A stretch of DNA of 64,000 bases from CBDDBK01 sp965225715 (GCA_965225715.1 CBDDBK010000003.1:372001-436000), one strand, 5' to 3'. Counted from the first letter of the stretch, positions 1 through 8,181 are shown. Made by a program: numbers and translations. The notes: generated by a model not told the origin, from the sequence alone.

Positions 1-146
1 ATAATACAAAATTTTTGTATAAAAACTCTAAATATTTGGTTTTGAAAATATTTATAACATAAAGGCTATGTATAAATACTATATTATAAAGTCTTTTGAA
101 GATTCTATAATATAATATTTTATTAATTATAATATAAAATAACTAT

Positions 147-186
147 TATATTTGCATCCCTATTAAACTAAATAAGTTTAAATTTG
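147..186 (+). promoter_or_regulatory. possible promoter region upstream of rpoD
   Basis: The first 348 bases are AT-rich and hold no convincing gene. Two matches to the Bacteroidota -7 consensus TAnnTTTG lie here: TATATTTG at 147-154 and TAAATTTG at 179-186. Neither has a clear TTTG -33 box at 18-21 bases. Such matches are expected by chance in sequence this AT-rich, so this is only a candidate for rpoD transcription, which would have a leader of about 170-200 bases. Confidence 0.22.
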
Positions 187-354
187 CGTAGATTTTGTAT
201 TTTTAATTTAAAATACTTATATATTTTACAACCTTAAATATAATAATTTACCTCTAATAAAATAAAAAACGAGATTTTTTTTGTTTTATTAAATACTATA
301 ATAACTACTTATATATTACTTTCAGTACGCTCTAAACTATTAGGAAACGTGGCA

Positions 355-1218
355 ATGCGACAGCTCAAAATTACGAAACAAATTACAAATCGGGAGAGTC
401 AATCTTTGGATAAGTATTTACAAGAAATTGGTAAAGTTGATTTGTTGACTCCTGATGAAGAAGTGGAATTAGCAAAGCGTATTAGAGAAGGTAGTCAGGC
501 AGCTTTAGATACACTCACCAATGCTAATTTACGTTTTGTGGTATCTGTCTCAAAACAATATCAAAATCAAGGACTTTCTTTAGGTGATTTAATCAATGAA
601 GGCAATTTAGGACTCATAAAAGCAGCTCAACGTTTTGATGAAACAAGAGGATTTAAGTTTATTTCTTATGCTGTTTGGTGGATCAGACAATCTATTTTAC
701 AAGCTTTAGCTGAACAATCAAGAATAGTAAGATTACCACTTAATCGAGTAGGTTCTTTAAATAAAATATCAAAAGCTTCTGCAGAATTAGAACAAAAACA
801 TGAGCGGGAACCTTCTCCAGAAGAATTGGCTGATACTTTAGACATCAGTACAAATGAAGTTGTAGAAACTTTACGTGTATCAAGTAGACATTTATCCATG
901 GATGCGCCTTTTTCTCAAGGTGAAGATAATAATTTATACGATGTTATCGAAAATAACCAACAAATTAGTCCTGATAGTGGACTTATAGATGATTCGTTAA
1001 GAAAAGAAATTCAACGTATTTTATCTACCTTAAGCGAAAGAGAAGCTGATGTAGTCAGTCTATATTTTGGTCTAGAGAATAAACAACCGCTCACTTTAGA
1101 AGAAATTGGAGAAATGTTTAATCTCACACGAGAGCGTGTTAGACAAATCAAAGAAAAAGCCATCAAACGGCTCAGACACTCTACTCGAAGTAAGTCTTTA
1201 AAGCCTTATTTGGGCTAA
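355..1218 (+). CDS. rpoD: RNA polymerase primary sigma factor (RpoD/SigA family)
   Basis: This is the housekeeping sigma factor that directs RNA polymerase to most promoters. The 287-residue protein opens with MRQLKITKQI, then has region 1.2 (LDKYLQEIGKVDLL), region 2 with the core-binding and -10 helices (NLRFVVSVSKQYQN, then GDLINEGNLGLIKAAQRFD and the aromatic YAVWWIRQSI), region 3, and a region 4 helix-turn-helix (LTLEEIGEMFNLTRERVRQI). Region 1.1 is absent, which is the normal compact form in Bacteroidota. The frame is open from a GTG at 349, but I chose the ATG at 355 because family members begin MRQLKI. An AGGAAA stretch lies just upstream. A tRNA-Arg follows within ten bases, with no terminator seen between them. 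Confidence 0.97.
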   Translation: MRQLKITKQITNRESQSLDKYLQEIGKVDLLTPDEEVELAKRIREGSQAALDTLTNANLRFVVSVSKQYQNQGLSLGDLINEGNLGLIKAAQRFDETRGFKFISYAVWWIRQSILQALAEQSRIVRLPLNRVGSLNKISKASAELEQKHEREPSPEELADTLDISTNEVVETLRVSSRHLSMDAPFSQGEDNNLYDVIENNQQISPDSGLIDDSLRKEIQRILSTLSEREADVVSLYFGLENKQPLTLEEIGEMFNLTRERVRQIKEKAIKRLRHSTRSKSLKPYLG

Positions 1219-1226
1219 ATAAATTT

Positions 1227-1303
1227 GGACCCGTAGCTTAACTGAATAGAGCACCTGACTACGGATCAGGAGGTTGCAGGTTTGAATCCTGCCGGGTTCA
1301 CCA
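1227..1303 (+). tRNA. tRNA-Arg (anticodon ACG), CCA encoded
   Basis: A full cloverleaf can be drawn. The acceptor arm GGACCCG pairs with CGGGTTC, with one G-U pair. The anticodon stem CCTGA/TCAGG encloses loop CTACGGA, giving anticodon ACG, read with A34 normally converted to inosine. The T arm GCAGG/CCTGC encloses TTTGAAT. The 3' CCA is encoded at 1301-1303, unlike the tRNA-Glu later in the window. It starts eight bases after the rpoD stop, so the two may be co-transcribed. Confidence 0.96.
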
Positions 1304-1384
1304 TATAAAACAGATCAATTTTCTTTATCTATTTAAGTCATTCATAATGAGAAAATACTCATTCCTTTGAAAAATAATATTTAA

Positions 1385-2299
1385 TTAAATTTTTTCAGCT
1401 ACGCGTAATTTGGCACTACGGGCTTGTTTGTTGCAGTGAATTTCTGAATTCTTTGGTCTGATAGGTTTAGTTACCAATGGGTTTAAAGGACGTAACAGTT
1501 TCCCATAAAAATCTTTTTTAGGTATACCTTCAAAATTTCCTGTTTTAAAAAAGAATTTTACTATTCGATCTTCTAAGGAATGGTAGGCTATAATGGCTAT
1601 TTTAGCTTGGGGTTTTAGAAGTGTTGTAGATTCTTGCAACAAAATTTTCAAAGCCTCTAGTTCTTGATTAACTTCTATTCGGAAAGCCTGAAATATCTGA
1701 GCCATAACTCGAAAAGATATATTTTTGGAATAACAAGCCTCTACCACCTTTATCAAATCTTGAGTTGTTTTAATAGTTGTTTGTTTTCTTATCTCCAAAA
1801 TTTTTTCAGCTAATTGATTAGCTTGTCTGATTTCACCAAAATTTTTCAAAAGATACGCTAATTTTTCTTGGGAATAGGTATTGATAACCTCATAGGCATT
1901 TAATTTTTGTTTTATAGACATACGCATATCAAGATTTGCGTCATATTTGATAGAAAACCCTCGTTCAGCCTTAGTGATTTGATGAAGTGAAATACCTAAA
2001 TCTGCCAAAATACCATCGACAAGTGCAATATCATGATAGTCTAAATATTGTCTAAGGTATTTAAAATTTGCTTTAATAAATATAAAATTTTTATAGGCTT
2101 CAAAAGGACTAAGGTTTTGAGTACTATCTTCGTCTTGGTCAAAACTAATGAGCTTTCCTTTTGGACTAAGCTGCTTTAAAATAGCCAAGCTATGACCTCC
2201 AGATCCAAAAGTTGTATCTACATAAATACCATCAGGGTTAATAGTCATCAGATTTAAACTCTCTTTAAGTAGAACAGGTATATGGTATATATTCGTCAT
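1385..2299 (-). CDS. rsmH: 16S rRNA (cytosine(1402)-N(4))-methyltransferase RsmH
   Basis: RsmH (MraW) uses S-adenosylmethionine to methylate N4 of C1402 in the decoding centre of 16S rRNA. The 304-residue protein has the family start YHIPVLLKESLNLM, the SAM-binding loop VDTTFGSGGHS near residues 27-37, the acidic strand ISFDQDEDS, the ADLGISLHQI motif, and the C-terminal IAYHSLEDRIVKFFF and KPIRPKNSEIHCN segments. Length is normal. In many bacteria it heads the mra/dcw cell-wall cluster. Here no ftsL, ftsI or murE follows; its neighbour upstream on the same strand is trmB, 55 bases away, so two RNA methyltransferases may form a small operon. Confidence 0.96.
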   Translation of the reverse strand: MTNIYHIPVLLKESLNLMTINPDGIYVDTTFGSGGHSLAILKQLSPKGKLISFDQDEDSTQNLSPFEAYKNFIFIKANFKYLRQYLDYHDIALVDGILADLGISLHQITKAERGFSIKYDANLDMRMSIKQKLNAYEVINTYSQEKLAYLLKNFGEIRQANQLAEKILEIRKQTTIKTTQDLIKVVEACYSKNISFRVMAQIFQAFRIEVNQELEALKILLQESTTLLKPQAKIAIIAYHSLEDRIVKFFFKTGNFEGIPKKDFYGKLLRPLNPLVTKPIRPKNSEIHCNKQARSAKLRVAEKI

Positions 2300-2354
2300 T
2301 TTTTAATTGTCCAACTTGATATTTTATAAACTATTAGAGTCTGCTATAATACTA

Positions 2355-3008
2355 TTAAAACCTAAAACCTAAATACTTAATAGTCTTACCTTGAGACATA
2401 AAGAGATTTTCATATTTGGTTTTAATACAATGATAATTGGTTTTTAGTTCTGATTCATGGTAATTATAACTATAGACAAAATAGCTGGGTTTTAAAGATT
2501 TTATTTCTTTTAAACTAAATTCAAAAAGGGCATCATCATCGGTTTTAAAATGAATAAGACCTTTGGGCTTTAAAATTTGTTTGTATAAATCCAAAAAATG
2601 ACGATGGGTTAAACGGCGTTTTGCATCTTTTTTGCGTGGTCTTGGATCAGGGAAAGGTATCCAAATTGTATCTACTTCATTTTCACCAAAAAACTGTGTT
2701 ATATTTTGAATAATTATTCTCAAAAAAGCGACATTATCTAACTTTTCTTCTTTACAAATTTTTGCTCCTTTCCATAACCTATCGCCTTTTATATCTATAC
2801 CGATATAGTTTTTATATGGAAAATATTTTGCTAAACTGATGCTATATTCCCCTCGTCCACAGCCCAATTCTAAAGTTAAAGGGTAGAAATTTTTAAAATA
2901 TAAATTTTGCCATTGCCCTTTTAGAGTGGGGTATAACGCATGACCAGGCTGCAAAATTATGGGGTTATTGCTATTATCAAAAAATCGAAGAAGTTTTTTT
3001 CGAGACAT
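2355..3008 (-). CDS. trmB: tRNA (guanine-N7-)-methyltransferase TrmB
   Basis: TrmB makes 7-methylguanosine at position 46 of the tRNA variable loop using S-adenosylmethionine. The 217-residue protein carries the SAM motif LELGCGRGEYSISLA near residue 47, the YIGIDIKGDR strand, and the diagnostic IWIPFPDPRPRKKDAKRRL segment followed by HRHFLDLYKQILKPKG and FKTDDDALFEFS. These are the standard TrmB signatures and length is normal. The ATG start is followed by a basic segment, as in relatives. It lies directly upstream of rsmH in the same direction; its own upstream side faces the orphan IS110-type non-coding region. Confidence 0.95.
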   Translation of the reverse strand: MSRKKLLRFFDNSNNPIILQPGHALYPTLKGQWQNLYFKNFYPLTLELGCGRGEYSISLAKYFPYKNYIGIDIKGDRLWKGAKICKEEKLDNVAFLRIIIQNITQFFGENEVDTIWIPFPDPRPRKKDAKRRLTHRHFLDLYKQILKPKGLIHFKTDDDALFEFSLKEIKSLKPSYFVYSYNYHESELKTNYHCIKTKYENLFMSQGKTIKYLGFRF

Positions 3009-3127
3009 TATATTATACCAATAGAATAAAATTTATTATAAGCCAATTGTATATAGATATTTTTTGATAATCAAATAATTATAAAGTATTTGAATTTGTA
3101 TCTTCCTAAATCGAAAAAAAAGGGTAA

Positions 3128-3290
3128 ATTCGGAAAAATATAGGGATAGGAAAGACCGAATTGTTAAGGGTACTTAGACCGAAATTTATGTTTTGTCTCC
3201 TATCCCTTTTCAAAAATTAGGTCGAATACCGGCGCAGTCAAAGGGTCATAGAACCCGCATACGATGAAGCGTTAATACCTAATTTTAGTT
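3128..3290 (+). ncRNA. orphan IS110-type bridge-RNA-like structured region, no recombinase attached
   Basis: This stretch is clearly related to the leader of the decayed IS110 element at 15.7-15.8 kb on the other strand. Two large stem-loops are visible. The first has arms AGGGATAGGA (3142-3151) and TCCTATCCCT (3198-3207) around a 46-base loop. The second has arms AAAATTAGGT (3213-3222) and ACCTAATTTT (3277-3286) around a loop holding ATACCGGCGCA and a small GGGT/ACCC hairpin. Known IS110 elements encode a two-loop bridge RNA between their left end and the recombinase gene, and this arrangement matches. After ATTAACTTTTACA (to about 3313) the sequence switches to the leader of the KRFE genes, so the recombinase is absent. 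Transcription is not shown. Confidence 0.5.
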
Positions 3291-3357
3291 AAAATTAACT
3301 ATTAACTTTTACATATTCATCCTTTATCTTTCATAATTACACTAAACTATTGAAAAA

Positions 3358-3783
3358 ATGGCATTAACTTCAGATGAAAAAATGGCATTAACTTCAGATC
3401 AAGAAAAAGACATAAAAGAACTTGTTTCTACGACTATTAAGCAACACTACAAAAAGCCATCTGCTCAATTCAATGGACTGAGCTATGACCGCACCTTATT
3501 AGAACGCATTGTCCGTGTGGAAGAGCGTATAGAAAGCCTTTCGGTCTTAATGAAGCAAACGATACACTTTATGGAAAAACGCTTCGAAGCCGTAGATAAA
3601 CGCTTTGAAGCCCTAGACAAACGCTTTGAAGATATGCAAAAATATATGGAAAAACGCTTCGAAGCCGTAGACAAACGCTTTGAAGATATGAACAAGCGTT
3701 TCAATAGCCTCCAGTGGATGATAGGCATCGGCTTTACCCTCATGACCACAGCCATTTTGCTTTCTAATTTTTTGGCAAACTAA
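3358..3783 (+). CDS. tail-anchored KRFE coiled-coil protein, array copy 1
   Basis: I do not recognise a named function. The protein has three parts. An N-terminal helical domain of about 60 residues contains KKPSAQFNGLSYDRTLLERI and a VRVEERIESL helix. A coiled-coil section is built of 7-residue (KRFEAVD) and 11-residue (KRFEDMQKYME) units. A C-terminal membrane helix (WMIGIGFTLMTTAILLSNFL) ends within a few residues of the stop. No signal peptide is seen, so it is probably tail-anchored with its coiled coil in the cytoplasm. This copy has five KRFE units, the fewest, and an 8-residue duplication at its start (MALTSDEK then MALTSDQEK). The ATG at 3382 aligns with the start of the other copies and may be the real one. 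The shape recalls Borrelia Bdr proteins, but this is only an architectural likeness. Confidence 0.85.
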   Translation: MALTSDEKMALTSDQEKDIKELVSTTIKQHYKKPSAQFNGLSYDRTLLERIVRVEERIESLSVLMKQTIHFMEKRFEAVDKRFEALDKRFEDMQKYMEKRFEAVDKRFEDMNKRFNSLQWMIGIGFTLMTTAILLSNFLAN

Positions 3784-3922
3784 AAAAATAAGGTAATATT
3801 TGCCTAAATCCTCAAGGTTTTGCCAAAGCCTTTATCTATTTTTCTACCTTTATAAAATGTAAAAAAATATGTTCAAAATATTCATCCTTTATCTTTCATA
3901 ATTACACTAAACTATTGAAAAA

Positions 3923-4378
3923 ATGGCATTAACTTCAGATCAAGAAAAAGACATAAAAGAACTTGTTTCTACGACTATTAAGCAACACTACAAAAAGCCA
4001 TCTGCTCAATTCAACGGACTGAGCTATGACCGCACTTTGTTAGAACGCATTGTCCGTGTGGAAGAGCGTATAGAAAGCCTTTCGGTCTTAATGAAGCAAA
4101 CGATACACTTTATGGAAAAACGCTTTGAATCCGTAGACAAACGCTTCGAAGCCGTAGATAAACGCTTTGAAGCGATGGAAAAAATGATGGAAAAACGCTT
4201 TGAAGCCGTAGACAAACGCTTTGAAGATATGCAAAAATATATGGAAAAACGCTTCGAAGCCGTAGACAAACGCTTTGAAGATATGAACAAGCGTTTCAAT
4301 AGCCTCCAGTGGATGATAGGCATCGGCTTTACCCTCATGACCACAGCCATTTTGCTTTCTAATTTTTTGGCAAACTAA
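3923..4378 (+). CDS. tail-anchored KRFE coiled-coil protein, array copy 2
   Basis: The 151-residue paralogue has seven KRFE units in the order ESVD, EAVD, EAMEKMME, EAVD, EDMQKYME, EAVD, EDMN, followed by KRFNSLQ and the C-terminal membrane helix. Its N-terminal domain matches copies 3 and 4. The EAMEKMME unit is an 11-residue hendecad, so the coil mixes heptads and hendecads. Function unknown; no catalytic motif is visible. Confidence 0.85.
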   Translation: MALTSDQEKDIKELVSTTIKQHYKKPSAQFNGLSYDRTLLERIVRVEERIESLSVLMKQTIHFMEKRFESVDKRFEAVDKRFEAMEKMMEKRFEAVDKRFEDMQKYMEKRFEAVDKRFEDMNKRFNSLQWMIGIGFTLMTTAILLSNFLAN

Positions 4379-4517
4379 AAAAATAAGGTAATATTTGCCT
4401 AAATCCTCAAGGTTTTGCCAAAGCCTTTATCTATTTTTCTACCTTTATAAAATGTAAAAAAATATGTTCAAAATATTCATCCTTTATCTTTCATAATTAC
4501 ACTAAACTATTGAAAAA

Positions 4518-5027
4518 ATGGCATTAACTTCAGATCAAGAAAAAGACATAAAAGAACTTGTTTCTACGACTATTAAGCAACACTACAAAAAGCCATCTGC
4601 TCAATTCAACGGACTGAGCTATGACCGCACTTTGTTAGAACGCATTGTCCGTGTGGAAGAGCGTATAGAAAGCCTTTCGGTCTTAATGAAGCAAACGATA
4701 CACTTTATGGAAAAACGCTTTGAATCCGTAGACAAACGCTTCGAAGCCGTAGATAAACGCTTTGAAGCGATGGAAAAAATGATGGAAAAACGCTTTGAAG
4801 CCGTAGACAAACGCTTTGAAGCCGTAGACAAACGCTTCGAAGCCGTAGATAAACGCTTTGAAGATATGCAAAAATATATGGACAAACGTTTTGAAGATAT
4901 GCAAAAATATATGGACAAACGCTTTGAAGATATGAACAAGCGTTTCAATAGCCTCCAGTGGATGATAGGCATCGGCTTTACCCTCATGACCACAGCCATT
5001 TTGCTTTCTAATTTTTTGGCAAACTAA
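4518..5027 (+). CDS. tail-anchored KRFE coiled-coil protein, array copy 3
   Basis: The 169-residue paralogue has nine KRFE units, including a run of three consecutive EAVD heptads and two consecutive EDMQKYMD hendecads. Its protein is identical to copy 4, and the DNA including the following spacer appears identical by eye, which points to a very recent 649-bp duplication or to gene conversion. Confidence 0.85.
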   Translation: MALTSDQEKDIKELVSTTIKQHYKKPSAQFNGLSYDRTLLERIVRVEERIESLSVLMKQTIHFMEKRFESVDKRFEAVDKRFEAMEKMMEKRFEAVDKRFEAVDKRFEAVDKRFEDMQKYMDKRFEDMQKYMDKRFEDMNKRFNSLQWMIGIGFTLMTTAILLSNFLAN

Positions 5028-5166
5028 AAAAATAAGGTAATATTTGCCTAAATCCTCAAGGTTTTGCCAAAGCCTTTATCTATTTTTCTACCTTTATAAA
5101 ATGTAAAAAAATATGTTCAAAATATTCATCCTTTATCTTTCATAATTACACTAAACTATTGAAAAA

Positions 5167-5676
5167 ATGGCATTAACTTCAGATCAAGAAAAAGACATAA
5201 AAGAACTTGTTTCTACGACTATTAAGCAACACTACAAAAAGCCATCTGCTCAATTCAACGGACTGAGCTATGACCGCACTTTGTTAGAACGCATTGTCCG
5301 TGTGGAAGAGCGTATAGAAAGCCTTTCGGTCTTAATGAAGCAAACGATACACTTTATGGAAAAACGCTTTGAATCCGTAGACAAACGCTTCGAAGCCGTA
5401 GATAAACGCTTTGAAGCGATGGAAAAAATGATGGAAAAACGCTTTGAAGCCGTAGACAAACGCTTTGAAGCCGTAGACAAACGCTTCGAAGCCGTAGATA
5501 AACGCTTTGAAGATATGCAAAAATATATGGACAAACGTTTTGAAGATATGCAAAAATATATGGACAAACGCTTTGAAGATATGAACAAGCGTTTCAATAG
5601 CCTCCAGTGGATGATAGGCATCGGCTTTACCCTCATGACCACAGCCATTTTGCTTTCTAATTTTTTGGCAAACTAA
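5167..5676 (+). CDS. tail-anchored KRFE coiled-coil protein, array copy 4 (duplicate of copy 3)
   Basis: The 169-residue protein is the same as copy 3 at every residue, with nine KRFE units. The start-to-start distance from copy 3 is 649 bases. It is the only exact pair in the array and so marks the most recent expansion. Function unknown. Confidence 0.85.
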   Translation: MALTSDQEKDIKELVSTTIKQHYKKPSAQFNGLSYDRTLLERIVRVEERIESLSVLMKQTIHFMEKRFESVDKRFEAVDKRFEAMEKMMEKRFEAVDKRFEAVDKRFEAVDKRFEDMQKYMDKRFEDMQKYMDKRFEDMNKRFNSLQWMIGIGFTLMTTAILLSNFLAN

Positions 5677-5815
5677 AAAAATAAGGTAATATTTGCCTAA
5701 ATCCTCAAGGTTTTGCCAAAGCCTTTATCTATTTTTCTACCTTTATAAAATGTAAAAAAATATGTTCAAAATATTCATCCTTTATCTTTCATAATTACAC
5801 TAAACTATTGAAAAA

Positions 5816-6271
5816 ATGGCATTAACTTCAGATCAAGAAAAAGACATAAAAGAACTTGTTTCTACGACTATTAAGCAACACTACAAAAAGCCATCTGCTC
5901 AATTCAATGGACTGAGCTATGACCGCACTTTGTTAGAACGCATTGTCCGTGTGGAAGAGCGTATAGAAAATCTTACAGTTTTAATGAAGCAAACGATAAA
6001 CTTCATGGAAAAACGCTTTGAAGCCGTAGATAAACGCTTTGAAGCTGTAGACAAACGCTTTGAAGCGATGGAAAAAATGATGGAAAAACGCTTTGAAGCC
6101 GTAGACAAACGCTTTGAAGATATGCAAAAATATATGGACAAACGCTTCGAGGCCGTCGATAAACGCTTCGAAGACATGAACAAGCGTTTTAATAGCCTCC
6201 AATGGATGATAGGCATCGGCTTTACCCTCATGACCACAGCTATTTTGCTTTCTAATTTTTTGGCAAACTAA
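5816..6271 (+). CDS. tail-anchored KRFE coiled-coil protein, array copy 5
   Basis: The 151-residue paralogue has seven KRFE units. Its N-terminal domain differs at a few positions (ENLTVLMKQTINFM in place of ESLSVLMKQTIHFM), the same variant as the isolated ninth copy at 11186. That pattern suggests exchange of segments between copies. The 3' half carries a block of silent changes (for example GAGGCCGTCGAT) absent from copies 1-4. Function unknown. Confidence 0.85.
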   Translation: MALTSDQEKDIKELVSTTIKQHYKKPSAQFNGLSYDRTLLERIVRVEERIENLTVLMKQTINFMEKRFEAVDKRFEAVDKRFEAMEKMMEKRFEAVDKRFEDMQKYMDKRFEAVDKRFEDMNKRFNSLQWMIGIGFTLMTTAILLSNFLAN

Positions 6272-6410
6272 AAAAATAAGGTAATATTTGCCTAAATCCT
6301 CAAGGTTTTCCCAAAGCCTTTATCTATTTTTCTACCTTTATAAAATGTAAAAAAATATGTTCAAAATATTCATCCTTTATCTTTCATAATTACATTAAAC
6401 TATTGAAAAA

Positions 6411-6833
6411 ATGGCATTAACTTCAGATCAAGAAAAAGACATAAAAGAACTTGTTTCTACGGCTATTAAGCAACACTACAAAAAGCCATCTGCTCAATTC
6501 AATGGACTGAGCTATGACCGCACCTTATTAGAACGCATTGTCCGTGTGGAAGAGCGTGTAGAAAATCTTTCGGTCTTAATGAAGCAAACGATACACTTCA
6601 TGGAAAAACGCTTTGAAGCCGTAGATAAACGCTTTGAAGCTGTAGACAAACGCTTTGAAGCCCTAGACAAACGCTTTGAAGATATGCAAAAATATATGGA
6701 CAAACGCTTTGAAGCCGTAGACAAACGCTTTGAAGATATGAACAAGCGTTTCAATAGCCTCCAATGGATGATAGGCATCGGCTTTACCCTCATGACCACA
6801 GCTATTTTGCTTTCTAATTTTTTGGCAAACTAA
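6411..6833 (+). CDS. tail-anchored KRFE coiled-coil protein, array copy 6
   Basis: The 140-residue paralogue has six KRFE units (EAVD, EAVD, EALD, EDMQKYMD, EAVD, EDMN). From this copy onward the early motif reads STAIKQHYKK instead of STTIKQHYKK, so copies 6-8 form a second subgroup of the array. The membrane helix is unchanged. Function unknown. Confidence 0.85.
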   Translation: MALTSDQEKDIKELVSTAIKQHYKKPSAQFNGLSYDRTLLERIVRVEERVENLSVLMKQTIHFMEKRFEAVDKRFEAVDKRFEALDKRFEDMQKYMDKRFEAVDKRFEDMNKRFNSLQWMIGIGFTLMTTAILLSNFLAN

Positions 6834-6972
6834 AAAAATAAGATAATATTTGCCTAAATCCTCAAGGTTTTCCCAAAGCCTTTATCTATTTTTCTACCTT
6901 TATAAAATGTAAAAAAATATGTTCAAAATATTCATCCTTTATCTTTTATAATTACACTAAACTATTGAAAAA

Positions 6973-7449
6973 ATGGCATTAACTTCAGATCAAGAAAAAG
7001 ACATAAAAGAACTTGTTTCTACGGCTATTAAGCAACACTACAAAAAGCCATCTGCTCAATTCAATGGACTGAGCTATGACCGCACCTTATTAGAACGCAT
7101 TGTCCGTGTGGAAGAGCGTGTAGAAAATCTTTCGGTTTTAATGAAGCAAACGATACACTTCATGGAAAAACGCTTCGAAGCCGTAGACAAACGCTTTGAA
7201 GCCGTAGACAAACGCTTTGAAGCCCTAGACAAACGCTTTGAAGATATGCAAAAATATATGGACAAACGCTTTGAAGCGATGGAAAAACGTTTTGAATCCG
7301 TAGACAAACGCTTTGAAGATATGCAAAAATATATGGACAAACGCTTTGAAGATATGAACAAGCGTTTCAATAGCCTCCAATGGATGATAGGCATCGGCTT
7401 TACCCTCATGACCACAGCCATTTTGCTTTCTAATTTTTTGGCAAACTAA
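6973..7449 (+). CDS. tail-anchored KRFE coiled-coil protein, array copy 7
   Basis: The 158-residue paralogue has eight KRFE units, with a unique EAME, ESVD pair placed between two EDMQKYMD hendecads. Its first half matches copy 6 closely and its repeat section has been lengthened, consistent with slippage or unequal crossing-over inside the 21/33-bp repeats. Function unknown. Confidence 0.85.
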   Translation: MALTSDQEKDIKELVSTAIKQHYKKPSAQFNGLSYDRTLLERIVRVEERVENLSVLMKQTIHFMEKRFEAVDKRFEAVDKRFEALDKRFEDMQKYMDKRFEAMEKRFESVDKRFEDMQKYMDKRFEDMNKRFNSLQWMIGIGFTLMTTAILLSNFLAN

Positions 7450-7588
7450 AAAAATAAGGTAATATTTGCCTAAATCCTCAAGGTTTTCCCAAAGCCTTTA
7501 TCTATTTTTCTACCTTTATAAAATGTAAAAAAATATGTTCAAAATATTCATCCTTTATCTTTCATAATTACACTAAACTATTGAAAAA

Positions 7589-8077
7589 ATGGCATTAACT
7601 TCAGATCAAGAAAAAGACATAAAAGAACTTGTTTCTACGGCTATTAAGCAACACTACAAAAAGCCATCTGCTCAATTTAATGGACTGAGCTATGACCGCA
7701 CCTTATTAGAACGTATCGTTCGAGTAGAGGAGCGTATAGAAAATCTTTCAGTCTTAATGAAGCAAACGATACACTTCATGGAAAAACGCTTCGAAGCCGT
7801 AGACAAACGCTTTGAAGCTGTAGACAAACGCTTTGAAGCGATGGAAAAAATGATGGAAAAACGCTTTGAAGCCGTAGACAAACGCTTCGAAGCCGTAGAT
7901 AAACGCTTTGAAGATATGCAAAAATATATGGACAAACGTTTTGAAGATATGCAAAAATATATGGACAAACGCTTTGAAGATATGAACAAGCGTTTTAATA
8001 GCCTCCAATGGATGATGGGCATTGGCTTTACCCTCATGACCACAGCCATTTTGCTTTCTAATTTTTTGGCAAACTAA
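7589..8077 (+). CDS. tail-anchored KRFE coiled-coil protein, array copy 8
   Basis: The 162-residue paralogue closes the array with eight KRFE units, ending in two EDMQKYMD hendecads as in copies 3 and 4. The segment around residues 33-47 has silent changes not found in other copies (CGTATCGTTCGAGTAGAGG), and the membrane helix reads WMMGIGFTLM. Its stop is followed 22 bases later by a perfect palindrome and then by the caspase gene in the same direction. Function unknown. Confidence 0.85.
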   Translation: MALTSDQEKDIKELVSTAIKQHYKKPSAQFNGLSYDRTLLERIVRVEERIENLSVLMKQTIHFMEKRFEAVDKRFEAVDKRFEAMEKMMEKRFEAVDKRFEAVDKRFEDMQKYMDKRFEDMQKYMDKRFEDMNKRFNSLQWMMGIGFTLMTTAILLSNFLAN

Positions 8078-8099
8078 AAAAATAAGGTAATATTTGCCT

Positions 8100-8133
8100 A
8101 AATCCTCAAGGTTTTTAAAAACCTTGAGGATTT
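8100..8133. repeat. perfect 34-bp palindrome upstream of the caspase gene
   Basis: Two 17-base arms (AAATCCTCAAGGTTTTT and its exact complement) meet without a loop. The left arm alone is present in every 139-base array spacer, where it reads AAATCCTCAAGGTTTT followed by a different sequence. A 33-base version lies just after the caspase gene at 11081-11113. No T-tract follows, so it is not a typical terminator; it could be a protein-binding site or a mobile palindrome. Confidence 0.8.
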
Positions 8134-8181
8134 GAAAACTAAAACCCATCCAATATTTTTCCACCTTTTAAATTTAAAAAA

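Larger units (their letters stand above)
3314..8099 (+). repeat. tandem array of eight KRFE coiled-coil genes with identical-length spacers
   Basis: Eight copies of one gene stand head to tail (starts at 3358, 3923, 4518, 5167, 5816, 6411, 6973, 7589). Every spacer between consecutive copies is exactly 139 bases and nearly identical in sequence, so each unit carries its own upstream region ending in a conserved CTATTGAAAAA before the ATG. Units differ almost only in the number and order of 21-bp and 33-bp repeats within the coding sequence. A ninth, more diverged copy stands alone at 11186. GC is visibly higher than in the flanking housekeeping genes. Confidence 0.93.

Noticed and set aside
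3483..8049. Long minus-strand frames within each KRFE gene (for example repeats of KRLSTASKRFS and KAFVYGF)
   Set aside because: They are mirror images of the 21-bp coding repeats on the plus strand, lack independent starts or leaders, and disappear where the repeats end.
3358..8077. KRFE array considered as a CRISPR or short tandem-repeat locus
   Set aside because: The unit is a complete gene with start, stop and membrane helix; there are no short identical repeats separated by unique spacers.
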